Counted from the first letter of the stretch, positions 44,557 to 53,396 are shown. The stretch: 64,000 bases of DNA from JBHJGS01 sp050331575 (GCA_050331575.1 JBHJGS010000036.1:1-64000), one strand, 5' to 3'. The notes: generated from the letters alone by a model not told the origin. A program made the numbers and translations.

Positions 44557-45506
44557 GACAGCACCACGTCGCCGGTCGGCAGATAGACCTCACCATCAAG
44601 AGTGATCGGCTCCCGGCCCTTGATGACCATGCGGTGGGCGCTTGTCACGCAGGCGGCACTGGCAGGCAGACTGTCGAACCGCCCGCAGATAAGCGCCAGG
44701 GTGGCAGACGCCAGCGCGCGCGGGCTCTGCCGCACCGCCGACAGACGAAAGCCGGCGGCCGCGGCGGGGCCGAACGGACTGAGACCGAACAGCAAGCGTT
44801 CCAGCCCGGTTGCCAACACCAGGGCAAACCGGCCCGCTTCGGCGCGTTCGCCGGGAATGATCAAGGCCATTCGGTCCGAGCGGAGCGGTGAGCGTGCCGG
44901 CGCACGCAGCGAGGCCAGGATCAGCACCAGGATAGCCAATGCATTCGCCAAACTGCTCGGCAATCGCCGCCTATAGAAAGTGCGGCGGCACCACAGCATG
45001 CCGCGCACGATGCCGGCGCTGCCGAAAAACAGGCCCAAGCGCCGATCCTCACCCCAGCGCAAATCGATCAGCCGGCGCGGCACCAAATGCGCCTCCAGCA
45101 GACCCTTATCATTCAACGCCGCCAAGCGGCGCAGCATTGCGGCGCGATCCCGCCGACTGCCCAGATCCGCCGCGATCATGTTGGTTTTGCCGCCGGACAA
45201 GATGGCGATCGGCGGCACGCGATCGAATGGGCGGCCCAGGACCAGGTCGGTCAGCACGGTTTGAACCGTCCCATCGCCGCCATTGATTACCAAAAGCGCC
45301 ACGCGGGCTTGCGCCAAGCGCTCCAATGCTGCGGGAATTGAGGCGGCGTCCTCAACGATTTCATGAATGAAGCGGGGATCGTTTAGGGTCACGGCTTGGA
45401 TAGGCTCGACGCCGCGTGCGTTGCGGCTGGCAGCCCGGTTGGTCAAAACGCCGATGCGGCGGGGTGGCTGGATCGCTCGATCAGGCGATGGCTGGACCTG
45501 TAACAT
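44523..45506 (-). CDS. Diacylglycerol/ceramide kinase-like lipid kinase
   Basis: A 327-residue lipid kinase of the DAGK catalytic family. The nucleotide-binding GGDGT motif is clear (LLVINGGDGTVQTVLTDLVL), followed by LSGGKTNMIAADLGSR, and the C-terminal lobe ends EPITLDGEVYLPTGDVVLSC. In Caulobacter a kinase beside spt phosphorylates ceramide; the same is proposed here. The ATG at 45506 is preferred over an upstream start because it begins the fold. It is divergent from the flippase gene. Confidence 0.82.
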   Translation of the reverse strand: MLQVQPSPDRAIQPPRRIGVLTNRAASRNARGVEPIQAVTLNDPRFIHEIVEDAASIPAALERLAQARVALLVINGGDGTVQTVLTDLVLGRPFDRVPPIAILSGGKTNMIAADLGSRRDRAAMLRRLAALNDKGLLEAHLVPRRLIDLRWGEDRRLGLFFGSAGIVRGMLWCRRTFYRRRLPSSLANALAILVLILASLRAPARSPLRSDRMALIIPGERAEAGRFALVLATGLERLLFGLSPFGPAAAAGFRLSAVRQSPRALASATLALICGRFDSLPASAACVTSAHRMVIKGREPITLDGEVYLPTGDVVLSCGPTLRFVAL

Positions 45507-45655
45507 CGACGGTGTCACACCTCGTGCTGAAAGATCCGCGCGGCACCCCAAACCCTCGGCCGAACGCCGCCGGCCGCGCGAAGGTCATGATTTTGTCACA
45601 GTATCGGTTCCGTCAACCCGGCCACGCAACCGAGACCTTCCAGAAAAAGCACGGC

Positions 45656-47107
45656 ATGGCCCAAAGTCCAAGACGATCCGAGCGTGCCGACCTGTTTCGT
45701 GCCGACCTGTTTCGCGCTGGCTGGCCCAAAGCGCTGGCCGGCCGGCTCGGCGCCGGGGTTGAGGCGGTGAGCCTGCCCGTCTTGATTTGGCTTTATGGTC
45801 CGACCCTGTTCGGCCTGTATGCCGCGGCGTGGGCGGCGGTGCGGCTGGCATCGGTGATCTGCGAAGCCGGTGCGGGTCCGGCGCTGCAGCGTTTCGGCGG
45901 GCTGCAACCGGCCGCCGTGCGTCGGGCCATGACCAGCCGCGCCCTCAGCCTGGCCCTGCCGCTGTGCCTTGGCGTGGTCATCCTTACAGCGATCGCCGGG
46001 CCGGCCGTGATTGCCCTGCTGCCGCAGGCCGGGCTGACGCCGGACCAGCATCGCCGGCTTATGGCCCTGGCGCTGGTCTGGTTGCCTTTGTGGACGGCGC
46101 TGGAGATCGTCACGGCGGCCCTGCGGGCCGGCGGTGGCTTCGGGCCGGAGCTGCGCGTGCGGCTGCTCTACGAGCAAGGCAGCCGCCTGGCCGGAGCGAT
46201 TGGCTTATGGGCGCTGGGCTGGACGGTCGCAGGGCTGTTTCTAGCGCCGATCGTGTCGATCAGCGTGGCTCTGGCCTTGGCGTTGCGGCCGCTGCTGGCC
46301 GCTGAGCCTGCGGCCGCCCCTGCCCCGGGACTGCGCCGGTTCGGGCTGGTGATGATGCCGGCGGTGGTGATCCGTCGGCTGATCAGCGAGGCGCCGGTCC
46401 TGATCCTGGGCGTCGTCAGCGGCGCGGTGGCGGCCGGACTGTTCGTGCTGGCCCGCAAGCTGGCCAGCGCGGTGCAGCTGCTGACCCGATCCTCCGACCA
46501 TGTGGTGGCCCCTCTGGCGGCCGGGCAACCGGCCGAGGCGCAGGCGGCCCTGGGGCGGCAGGCCCTGAGCCGGGCGCTATGCTATGGCCCGCCCCTGGCA
46601 GCCGTGCTGCTGGGGCTGGCACCGGTCATCTTGCCCCGGCTGGACCCGGCCTATGCCGGCGGCACCCTGGTCGTCGCCGTGCTGGTCCTGGCGCGCCTGG
46701 CTGAAGCGCTGACCGGGCCAGCCCTGGCCCTGGTTGAGGTGGCCGGGCGGCCGCGCCAACCGCTGCTCCTGGCGCTAGCCGCCTTGGCGGTGCTGTTGCT
46801 GCTGAGCGGCCTGCTGATCCCGCCCCTGGGCGCGCTGGGCGCGGCGATGGCCAGCCTGGCCGCGGGGGTGAGCGCACCGCTGCTGGCTTTGGGCCTGTTG
46901 CCATACCCGCTGCACCAACGTGGCTTTGTGCGGGCGCTGGCGCCGCGGCTGATAGGCTTGGCGGCTTTGGCGGCCATGGGCTGGACGCTGGCGGAGCCGA
47001 TGCCGCTGGTGGCCGCGACCGCTGTGCTGATTTTGGGCGGCGGCTGGGCATTGATTGCCGCGCGCCAGCGCTTATCTTGCAGTGCACAAACTGTCACAGG
47101 GGCTTGA
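45656..47107 (+). CDS. Wzx/MATE-like lipid flippase candidate
   Basis: A 483-residue integral membrane protein with about 12-14 hydrophobic helices, of the polysaccharide-flippase/MOP type (LIWLYGPTLFGLYAAAWAAV, LISEAPVLILGVVSGAVAAG). Between a lipid kinase and a hydroxylase in a sphingolipid locus it could move (phospho)ceramide across the inner membrane; this is inference. The start is uncertain: ATG 45656 or 45587. Near the N-terminus RADLF is repeated twice by a 15-bp tandem duplication. Confidence 0.75.
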   Translation: MAQSPRRSERADLFRADLFRAGWPKALAGRLGAGVEAVSLPVLIWLYGPTLFGLYAAAWAAVRLASVICEAGAGPALQRFGGLQPAAVRRAMTSRALSLALPLCLGVVILTAIAGPAVIALLPQAGLTPDQHRRLMALALVWLPLWTALEIVTAALRAGGGFGPELRVRLLYEQGSRLAGAIGLWALGWTVAGLFLAPIVSISVALALALRPLLAAEPAAAPAPGLRRFGLVMMPAVVIRRLISEAPVLILGVVSGAVAAGLFVLARKLASAVQLLTRSSDHVVAPLAAGQPAEAQAALGRQALSRALCYGPPLAAVLLGLAPVILPRLDPAYAGGTLVVAVLVLARLAEALTGPALALVEVAGRPRQPLLLALAALAVLLLLSGLLIPPLGALGAAMASLAAGVSAPLLALGLLPYPLHQRGFVRALAPRLIGLAALAAMGWTLAEPMPLVAATAVLILGGGWALIAARQRLSCSAQTVTGA

Positions 47108-47167
47108 GAGCCGCCCCGGATTGCTTGTCAGCCCCCGATGCAACGCTTATGCGGGGCAAGACGTAAA

Positions 47168-47962
47168 ATGACAGACGAGAAAAGAGAGGCGCGCCCTATG
47201 TCCGTGTTCGCCCGGCGAGATTTCTGGACCAAGCAGACGCATTATCTGGACCGGATGGGTTTCAAGGAGTTGATCCCGGCTTTCTTCCAGCATTACACCA
47301 TCCAAACCTATCTGGCCCTGGCGGTTTTGAGCGTTTCCCTGGCCGCTTGGGCAGGCGTGGCCTTGCTGGCGCAGATCGGCATCATCGCCGCCGTGCTGAT
47401 CGTCTATCCGCTGGTCTGGTATATCCTGCATCGCTTCGTCCTGCACGGAACCTGGATGTTCAAGATCAAGTCCATGGCGTCCTTGTGGAAGCGCGTCCAT
47501 TATGACCACCACCAGGATCCGCACAATCTGGAGGTGCTGTTCGGCGCGCTCTATACCACCCTGCCGACCATCGCCGCGGTGACGCTGCCGATCGGTTGGC
47601 TGTTCGCCGGCTGGCCGGGCGCGGCTTATGCTTTCGGTGCCGGCATGGTGTTTACCGTGTTCAACGAATTCGTCCACTGCGTTCAGCATTTGTCGATCAA
47701 GCCGAAGAACCGCTTCTTGAAGGCCATGAAGCAGCGTCACATGGCGCACCACTTCCACCACGAGAAGGGCAATTACGGCATCACCGACTTCACCTGGGAC
47801 CGGCTGTTCGGCACCTTTTACCGGCGCGAAGACCGCCCGCACAAAAGCCGCACGGTGTTTAATCTGGGCTATGACCGGGAGATGGCGGCGCGCTATCCCT
47901 GGGTGGCGGAGCTGTCCGGCGGCGTGGGTGAGGGCCATCCGCGCGACCGTCGGCCGAGCTGA
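47168..47962 (+). CDS. Fatty acid hydroxylase/sterol desaturase family membrane protein
   Basis: A 264-residue di-iron membrane oxygenase. Eight or more histidines form the family boxes: HRFVLH, HYDHHQDPH, HCVQH and HMAHHFHHE. Membrane helices lie around IQTYLALAVLSVSLAAWAGV and IAAVLIVYPLVWYILH. It may hydroxylate the acyl or sphingoid chain. GAGAGG favours the internal ATG at 47198 as an alternative start. The next gene follows 5 bp later. Confidence 0.88.
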   Translation: MTDEKREARPMSVFARRDFWTKQTHYLDRMGFKELIPAFFQHYTIQTYLALAVLSVSLAAWAGVALLAQIGIIAAVLIVYPLVWYILHRFVLHGTWMFKIKSMASLWKRVHYDHHQDPHNLEVLFGALYTTLPTIAAVTLPIGWLFAGWPGAAYAFGAGMVFTVFNEFVHCVQHLSIKPKNRFLKAMKQRHMAHHFHHEKGNYGITDFTWDRLFGTFYRREDRPHKSRTVFNLGYDREMAARYPWVAELSGGVGEGHPRDRRPS

Positions 47963-47967
47963 CCGCC

Positions 47968-49110
47968 GTGGCCGCCGACCTGGCGGTTCGACCGGTCACA
48001 AACCGGTCGGACCTGTGGGCGTTTCTGGACCTGCCGTTTCGCCTCTATGCCGATGATGGCAACTGGATCGCGCCGCTCTACCGTGAACGCTATGACGCGC
48101 TGAACCCGCGCAAAAACCCCTATTTCGAGCATGCCGAGGTGCAACTGTGGCTGGCCGAGCGCGACGGCCGGCCGGTCGGCCGACTATCGACCCAGATCGA
48201 TCGGCTGGCGCGCGAACGCATCGATCCGGGTTTGGGCCATTTCGGGTTGTTTGAATGCGACGACGACGAGGCGGTCGTCAGCGCCTTGTTCGAGACCGGC
48301 GAGGCCTGGCTGCGCGAACGCGGCACCACCGCGGTGACCGGGCCGTTCAATCTGTCGATCAACGAGGAATGCGGCCTGCTGGTTGACGGCTTTGACACTC
48401 CGCCCTTCATCATGATGCCGCATGGCCGACCGGCCTATGATCGGCTGGTCACCGCCCAGGGCTATGCCAAGGCGCGCGACCTTTATGCCCTCGACCTGGA
48501 CTTGGCACCGGGTTTCGGCCCGCGTATCCGCCGCATCGTGGCAGCAGCCAAGCGCAATCCGCGCATCCGCAGCCGCCAGGTGGATCTGGCGCGGCTGGAG
48601 GAGGATGTGCGGATCATCTTCGACATCTTCAACGATGCCTGGTCGGACAATTGGGGCTTCGTGCCGATGACCGACAAGGAATTGGCTCATGCCGCCAGCC
48701 AATTGCGCCCGCTGATCGCGCCCTATCGCTGCCAGATCTGCTATTATGATGATGAGCCGGCCGCCTTCATGCTGGCCATCCCCGATCTCAACCATGCAAT
48801 TCGGGATTTGCGCGGGCGGCTGCTGCCTTTGGGCTGGGCCAAGCTGGCCTATCGCTTGTTGCTGAAGGGTCCGACACAGGTGCGCGTGCCGCTGATGGGC
48901 GTGCGCAAACGCTTTCGCGGCACGCCGGCCTCTGCTGCCATGGCGCTGATGCTGATCACCGACATCCGTGATGACTGCTGGGCCAACGGCATCCGACGCG
49001 GCGAACTGGGCTGGCTGCTGGAGGACAATCACGGCATCCATAATCTTTTGGCGCCGCTGGGAGCTGACCGCTACAAGACCTATCGTCTCTATCATAAGGC
49101 GCTTGGCTGA
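47968..49110 (+). CDS. bcerS: GNAT-like protein, candidate bacterial ceramide synthase
   Basis: A 380-residue protein with an N-acyltransferase (GNAT) look: NRSDLWAFLDLPFRLYADDG, NPYFEHAEVQLWLAERDGRP, ERGTTAVTGPFNLSINEECG and the C-terminal RGELGWLLEDNHGIHNLL. In Caulobacter a GNAT-like protein of this kind joins the second acyl chain to make (dihydro)ceramide. The long form and the locus support that call here. The start is GTG at 47968, 5 bp after the hydroxylase stop. Confidence 0.8.
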   Translation: MAADLAVRPVTNRSDLWAFLDLPFRLYADDGNWIAPLYRERYDALNPRKNPYFEHAEVQLWLAERDGRPVGRLSTQIDRLARERIDPGLGHFGLFECDDDEAVVSALFETGEAWLRERGTTAVTGPFNLSINEECGLLVDGFDTPPFIMMPHGRPAYDRLVTAQGYAKARDLYALDLDLAPGFGPRIRRIVAAAKRNPRIRSRQVDLARLEEDVRIIFDIFNDAWSDNWGFVPMTDKELAHAASQLRPLIAPYRCQICYYDDEPAAFMLAIPDLNHAIRDLRGRLLPLGWAKLAYRLLLKGPTQVRVPLMGVRKRFRGTPASAAMALMLITDIRDDCWANGIRRGELGWLLEDNHGIHNLLAPLGADRYKTYRLYHKALG

Positions 49111-49117
49111 GCGCATG

Positions 49118-49149
49118 AAAACGGCGCCATCGGGGGGCCCGATGGCGCC
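49118..49149 (-). terminator. Rho-independent terminator between bcerS and dksA
   Basis: A 12-bp perfect stem, GGCGCCATCGGG (49123-49134) with CCCGATGGCGCC (49138-49149), closes a 3-base loop. On the minus strand it is followed by TTTT, so it best ends dksA transcripts; on the plus strand it may also slow transcripts leaving bcerS. Confidence 0.8.
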
Positions 49150-49198
49150 TGAATTTCGCCCCTCCCCAGAGACGCGACCAAGCCGGCCTGAGGGCGGA

Positions 49199-49615
49199 TC
49201 AGTCGTCGCGGTAGATCTTTTCCATGCGCTCGTGGCGCTCTTGGGCTTCCACCGTCATGGTGGCGATGGGCCGAGCATCCAGACGCTCCAGGGAGATCGG
49301 CTCACCGGTGATTTCGCAATAGCCATATTCGCCTTCATCGATTCGGCGCAACGCCGCGTCGATCTTCGCGACCAGCTTGCGCTGCCGGTCGCGCGTGCGC
49401 AATTCCACAGACCAGTCGGTCTCTGACGACGCCCGGTCTGCCAGATCTGCTTCCTTCAGCCCCTCTCTTTGAAGATGCGACAAGGTTTCGCGCGATTCTC
49501 GCAAGATCTGCTCCTTCCATTCCAGCAGCTTGCGGCGGAAATACTCCACCTGTCGCGCACTCATGAATTCTTCGTCCGGCGCAGGACGATAGTCACTCGG
49601 CAACTCAATGGCCAT
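49199..49615 (-). CDS. dksA: RNA polymerase-binding protein DksA
   Basis: Modulates rRNA and other promoters with ppGpp by entering the RNA polymerase secondary channel. The 138-residue product has the coiled-coil region (SARQVEYFRRKLLEWKEQIL) with Asp residues at its tip (KEADLADRASSETDWS), and the finger GEYGYCEITGEPISLERLDA with a single cysteine, as is normal in alphaproteobacteria. The ATG at 49615 begins MAIELPSDYRP. In Caulobacter-like genomes dksA lies next to fliX and flgI, as here. Confidence 0.95.
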   Translation of the reverse strand: MAIELPSDYRPAPDEEFMSARQVEYFRRKLLEWKEQILRESRETLSHLQREGLKEADLADRASSETDWSVELRTRDRQRKLVAKIDAALRRIDEGEYGYCEITGEPISLERLDARPIATMTVEAQERHERMEKIYRDD

Positions 49616-50034
49616 AACGCTCTCCGCCCGATTGACACGATAATGCCAGCCTCGGACGCCCAACCGCGCCAGGCGCGCACGGGCGCCCACGGACCGCCCT
49701 CCCTCAGATCTCCCGGGCAGGCCGCGCGCGCCTTATAGTGCGTGCTCTCCCGCACAGCAAGTCCTAACAATTCTGCTAAACAGCTGTAACGGAAACCTTT
49801 TGTCGTTAAGGGGGATTTGGTGTCACAGCGTCCTTGTTCCGGCGGTCCGGCGCCGGCCAGGGAGCGCTCTGGGCGTGCTCTGGGCGTGCTCTGGGCGTGC
49901 GCCGGGACCGCTCCGGACGCACTCTGGGCGCGTCTGCACAAACGGGTTCGAAACAGTCCTATCCTTGTGGGACTGGGCGTGTGACTGGGGGTGGGACTGG
50001 GTGCTGCCTCCACAGCGCCATGACCGCGGCGTCT
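49616..50034. other. Gene-free stretch between dksA and fliX, with 11-bp tandem repeats
   Basis: About 420 bp. At 49864-49896 there are three units in a row: GCGCTCTGGGC, GTGCTCTGGGC and GTGCTCTGGGC, and a part unit at 49921 (ACTCTGGGC). The rest should include the dksA promoter; no clear -35/-10 pair was found, and no gene. Confidence 0.6.
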
Positions 50035-50460
50035 TCAGATCCGGGACAATTTGGCCAGTTCGACCTCGGCGCGCAATTCGATCTCGTCGAGGATACCGGC
50101 CAGGCGCGGATCCAAAAAGCTATCGCGACGCTGCCGCGCCATATGCGCCAAGCGTTCCAACCGATCCTTCGGGATCGCGCCCATCAACAAGCCGACGCGA
50201 ACCTCTTCCAATAGATCCAGCAGGTCCCTGGCATGGGACAGCGCCCGCTTTCGCGCCTGTGAGTCATCGCGGCCGGCTTCCTGCACCGCCAGAAGGGCGT
50301 CCACGGAGGCGACCGGGCCGGTCCGGCCCAATGGCGCGGCCGCCTCAGCACCTTGGCCTTCTTGCACCTCAGGCGCGAAACCGCCGCCCTCGGCAGACCC
50401 GCGGCCGGACTTTTTGACCGATGAGGACGGCCCGGAGCCGCTCGTACGCTGCACTTTCAT
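50035..50460 (-). CDS. fliX: Flagellar assembly regulator FliX
   Basis: FliX couples basal-body assembly to sigma-54/FlbD-driven late flagellar genes in Caulobacter. The 141-residue product starts MKVQRTSGSGPSSSVKKSGR and has the family C-terminal part (DLLDLLEEVRVGLLMGAIPK, then ILDEIELRAEVELAKL). The middle is low-complexity. It is divergent from flgI with 207 bp between them, the classic fliX-flgI layout. Confidence 0.9.
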   Translation of the reverse strand: MKVQRTSGSGPSSSVKKSGRGSAEGGGFAPEVQEGQGAEAAAPLGRTGPVASVDALLAVQEAGRDDSQARKRALSHARDLLDLLEEVRVGLLMGAIPKDRLERLAHMARQRRDSFLDPRLAGILDEIELRAEVELAKLSRI

Positions 50461-50599
50461 GCTGTTGAGTCTACGCGTCGGAGGAAAACTCGGCAAGCCC
50501 CTCACCGCGAAGGGCAAATTCGACCGGGTACGGGCCGCCCCGAGCCGGCCCCGAACCGGCCCCGAGCCGGCTGAACCGCGCGAACCGGTCCTGCGGCGC

Positions 50600-50616
50600 T
50601 TGGCACGATCCTCGCA
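50600..50616 (+). promoter_or_regulatory. Sigma-54 promoter of flgI
   Basis: TTGGCACGATCCTCGCA fits TGGCAC-N5-TTGC with one change (TCGC). The GG at 50602-50603 and GC at 50614-50615 have the fixed 12-base step. Transcription would begin near 50627, giving a leader of about 40 bases to the ATG at 50668. Confidence 0.8.
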
Positions 50617-50667
50617 TGGCGGTCAGGCGAGATGTTCGCACTCCATTACCAGAAGGCCGCAGACGCG

Positions 50668-51813
50668 ATGCGATCCGACTTGAAACGTTCAAAGCGCCTG
50701 ATCCTGTCCGCCCTGGGCATATTGTGTTTCATAACGGGCATGACCGTGCCCGCAGACGCAGCCCAGACGCGCATCAAAGACATAGTTGATGTGGAAGGGG
50801 TGCGGGAGAACCCGCTGGTCGGCTACGGCCTGGTAACGGGCCTGGACGGCACCGGCGACCGCTTGATCAACGTGCCCTTCACTCAGCAGGTGCTGACGGC
50901 CATGTTGGAGCGGCTGGGCACGAACATCCGCGACTTTCAGGGCCAGATCAATCTGGGCAATATCGCGGCGGTGATGGTCACCGCGGAATTGCCGCCGTTC
51001 GCGCGGCCGGGCAGCCGCATCGACGTCACCGTCTCCTCGTTGGGCGACGCCAATTCCCTGCGCGGCGGCGTGCTCTTGGCCACGCCGCTGATGGCTGCTG
51101 ATGGCGAAGTTTATGCGGTGGCGCAAGGATCGGTGGCCGTGGCCGGCTTCACAGCGCGTGGGGCCGCCACCCAGATCACCCAGGGCGTCCCGACGTCCGG
51201 CCGGATCGCCAGCGGCGGCATCGTCGAGCGCGAGGTGCCGTTCCAGTTCGACGAGCTGGTGGGGGTCAAGTTGGCGCTCAAGAACCCCGACTTTACAACG
51301 GCCAAGCGGATCGAGATGGCGATCAACGAGCATTTCCAAGGGGCGGTTGCTCAGGCCAAGGATCCCGGTACGGTGCAGCTCTATCGGCCCGCCGGTTATC
51401 CGCTGAGCCTTCTGGAAATGGTCGTAGCGGTGGAGCCATTGGTGGTGCAGACCGACCAGCCCGCCCGCGTGGTCATCAATGAGAAAGCCGGGATCATCGT
51501 GATGGGCTCGGACGTGCGTGTCTCCACGGTGGCGATCGCGCAGGGCAATCTGACCATCCGCATCACCGAAACCCCGGTTGCCTCGCAGCCGGCACCTTTT
51601 GCCGATCAAGGGGAAACGGTGGTGCTACCGCGGACCGACATTGAGGTTGATGACCAATCGGAAAACCGGCTGGCCGTGGTGGAAAGCGGCGTGTCCCTCC
51701 AGCAATTGGTGGACAGCTTGAATGCCCTTGGGGTTGGCCCGCTGGACATGATCTCGATCTTGCAGGCGATCAAGTCCGCCGGGGCACTGGAAGCGGAGAT
51801 CGTGGTTCAATGA
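50668..51813 (+). CDS. flgI: Flagellar P-ring protein FlgI
   Basis: Forms the periplasmic P ring around the flagellar rod. The 381-residue precursor has a signal peptide (LILSALGILCFITGMTVPADA) and the conserved RIKDIVDVEGVRENPLVGYG, LVTGLDGTGD and TQQVLTAMLERLG blocks. The ATG at 50668 lies behind AGAAGG and after the predicted sigma-54 start; an ATG-like start at 50632 would sit on the transcription start and is rejected. The flgJ start overlaps its stop. Confidence 0.96.
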   Translation: MRSDLKRSKRLILSALGILCFITGMTVPADAAQTRIKDIVDVEGVRENPLVGYGLVTGLDGTGDRLINVPFTQQVLTAMLERLGTNIRDFQGQINLGNIAAVMVTAELPPFARPGSRIDVTVSSLGDANSLRGGVLLATPLMAADGEVYAVAQGSVAVAGFTARGAATQITQGVPTSGRIASGGIVEREVPFQFDELVGVKLALKNPDFTTAKRIEMAINEHFQGAVAQAKDPGTVQLYRPAGYPLSLLEMVVAVEPLVVQTDQPARVVINEKAGIIVMGSDVRVSTVAIAQGNLTIRITETPVASQPAPFADQGETVVLPRTDIEVDDQSENRLAVVESGVSLQQLVDSLNALGVGPLDMISILQAIKSAGALEAEIVVQ

Positions 51814-52148
51814 TGGAAGCGATGACAATGCCGGCGGGCGGCGTGGCCATGGCCGGCCTGGAGCGCGGCGAAGCGCAATTGGAGCGCAGCCGTCTGACAC
51901 TGCAAGGCGCGCAGGACAAGGACAGCCTGCGCCGGGCCGCAGAAGAGTTTGAGGGTCTGGTCCTGGGCCAGATGCTGGCCCCGATCGTCAACACGGTGCC
52001 GACCGATGGTGTGATGGGCGGGGGCCATGCGGAGACGGTGTATCGCTCCTTCCTCGTCGATGAGATCGGCAAGGCCGTTTCGCGCGCCGGCGGTGTCGGC
52101 ATTGCCGATATGGTCTATGAACAATTCATCAGCATGCAGGAGAGGTAA
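51810..52148 (+). CDS. flgJ: Flagellar rod-binding protein FlgJ (rod-capping domain only)
   Basis: A 112-residue protein with the rod-binding domain LRRAAEEFEGLVLGQMLAPI, then AETVYRSFLVDEIGKAVSRA. It lacks the peptidoglycan hydrolase half of enterobacterial FlgJ, as is usual in alphaproteobacteria. Its start overlaps the flgI stop by 4 bp (or 1 bp if the second ATG is used). Confidence 0.9.
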   Translation: MMEAMTMPAGGVAMAGLERGEAQLERSRLTLQGAQDKDSLRRAAEEFEGLVLGQMLAPIVNTVPTDGVMGGGHAETVYRSFLVDEIGKAVSRAGGVGIADMVYEQFISMQER

Positions 52149-52155
52149 TCAGGCC

Positions 52156-52647
52156 ATGAGCGAGGTGTCTGCGCGTAAGCTGGACGAAATCGCCGCGCCA
52201 CCGGGTCTGCCCGGTCCGGTGCAATCCTTCGTTAAGATCACCCGGCAGTTGGCGGGGCTATTGGAGCGCGAAACCGAACTGCTGCAGACCAAGCGCCCGA
52301 AAGAGGCGCAGGCGCTGCACGGAGAAAAGGCCCGGCTGACGGCGGAATATCGAAAGCTGCTGAGCATTCTGCGCATCAACGAAGGGCGATTGCTGGGCGA
52401 TGTGCAAAGCGCGGCGCGCACATATCTGAAGCGGGTGACCGAGGCATTCCGGGAAGTGCTGGCCGCGCATGCCCGGCTGGTGATGCGGCTGCGCTATGTC
52501 TGTGAAGGCATTGTCAACGCCATCGGCGAAGAGGCTGCCAAACAAAATCAGCAGACGGTGACCCATTACGGCCGGGATGCGCGCTTGCATAACGGCTATG
52601 GCCGCAGCGCCCCGGCCCGCAGCTTGTCCATCGACGCCCGGATCTAA
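52156..52647 (+). CDS. FlgN/FlbY-like flagellar protein
   Basis: A 163-residue mostly helical protein. QSFVKITRQLAGLLERETEL and the charged KRPKEAQALHGEKARLTAEY recall FlgN-type export chaperones, and a gene named flbY lies at this place in Caulobacter. The C-terminus ends APARSLSIDARI, as if to bind a partner. It starts 7 bp after flgJ and closes the flgI operon. Confidence 0.75.
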   Translation: MSEVSARKLDEIAAPPGLPGPVQSFVKITRQLAGLLERETELLQTKRPKEAQALHGEKARLTAEYRKLLSILRINEGRLLGDVQSAARTYLKRVTEAFREVLAAHARLVMRLRYVCEGIVNAIGEEAAKQNQQTVTHYGRDARLHNGYGRSAPARSLSIDARI

Positions 52648-52797
52648 CGGCGCCCTCACCCAGCCACACCCAGCGCCCGGCGGCAGGCAAAGCCCGTCGG
52701 GCGCCTTGGTGCAACGGGCGACCGGTTCGCTTACGCCCGATCACGGATCTGTCGATGAATCTTTGCCATGGCGGCGGGCCGCTCCGGACGGTCAGCT

Positions 52798-52920
52798 AGG
52801 GCATGAGCCGATCAATCGCGCTCGCGATTGATCGGATGACAAGGCCCACCTTCGAGGGAGCGAGCAACTTTATCCGACCGATGACTATCGCTCCGCGCAT
52901 CCGATCGGTCAGACGTTGCT
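52798..52920 (-). repeat. Intergenic palindromic repeat, copy B
   Basis: Full-length copy in reverse direction. The right hairpin is the best in the set: CCGATCAATCGCG (52808-52820) and CGCGATTGATCGG (52823-52835), 13 bp with a 2-base centre. The left hairpin pairs GACCGAT with ATCGGTC. TTGCTCGCTCCCTCGAAGG (read on the minus strand) matches copy A. Confidence 0.85.
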
Positions 52921-53340
52921 TTAGCCTTGCGCTGCGGGAGGGTATCATCGGCTTGGTGCCACTGCGCCGGACGGGCAGGCCCCGCGCCCAATGGCCCGAC
53001 GGATGGATGCCCCCCAACCGGGCCGGCTGCTTCCACGCCCTGCTGACCGACAAAGGGCGTCGAACGCTGACAGGCCGTTTGCCCGCGGCCTGCACGGGCC
53101 TGCCGGTGGGCCAGCCGTTGCAGCCCCAGCCAGCCTGACAAAGAGCTCTGATAGAGGCACCTGACGGAGGCATACGCCCCGGCACGTGTCACGATATCTG
53201 CCGGCAGAGACGGCCCAACGGACCGGCCGCCCAAACAGCCGGCCCACACACGCAGCCTCAGGCAATCGCTGGTCAAGCGCCCACACCGTGCGATCCAGAT
53301 TGGCCGGACCGAGCGGATCGACGTCGCTGATCGACGTCTT

Positions 53341-53396
53341 TGAGGGCGGACAGCTTTATCCGACCAATCGCCACGGCGATCGGTCGGATCAGATTT
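53341..53396 (-). repeat. Intergenic palindromic repeat, partial copy F
   Basis: Only the left-hairpin half is present: CCGACCGATCGCC and GGCGATTGGTCGG (minus strand) pair over 13 bp with one G-T. It continues as GATAAAGCTGTCCGCCCTC, matching the GGATAAA-TTGCTCGCTCCCTC part of other copies. It ends 15 bp from the stop of the first flagellin gene. The 52648-53411 stretch that holds copies B and F has no other recognisable gene. Confidence 0.65.

Noticed and set aside
49199..49615. Loss of three zinc-finger cysteines in DksA as a defect
   Set aside because: The single-cysteine finger is the normal form in alphaproteobacteria.
49864..49929. Tandem 11-bp units as a CRISPR array
   Set aside because: Units touch each other with no spacers, and no cas gene is near.
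49940..49960. GGGTTCGAAAC as a tRNA T-loop
   Set aside because: No acceptor stem, anticodon arm or CCA-side pairing could be folded around it.
51810..52148. FlgJ as a truncated gene
   Set aside because: Rod-binding domain alone, without the hydrolase half, is the usual form in this class.
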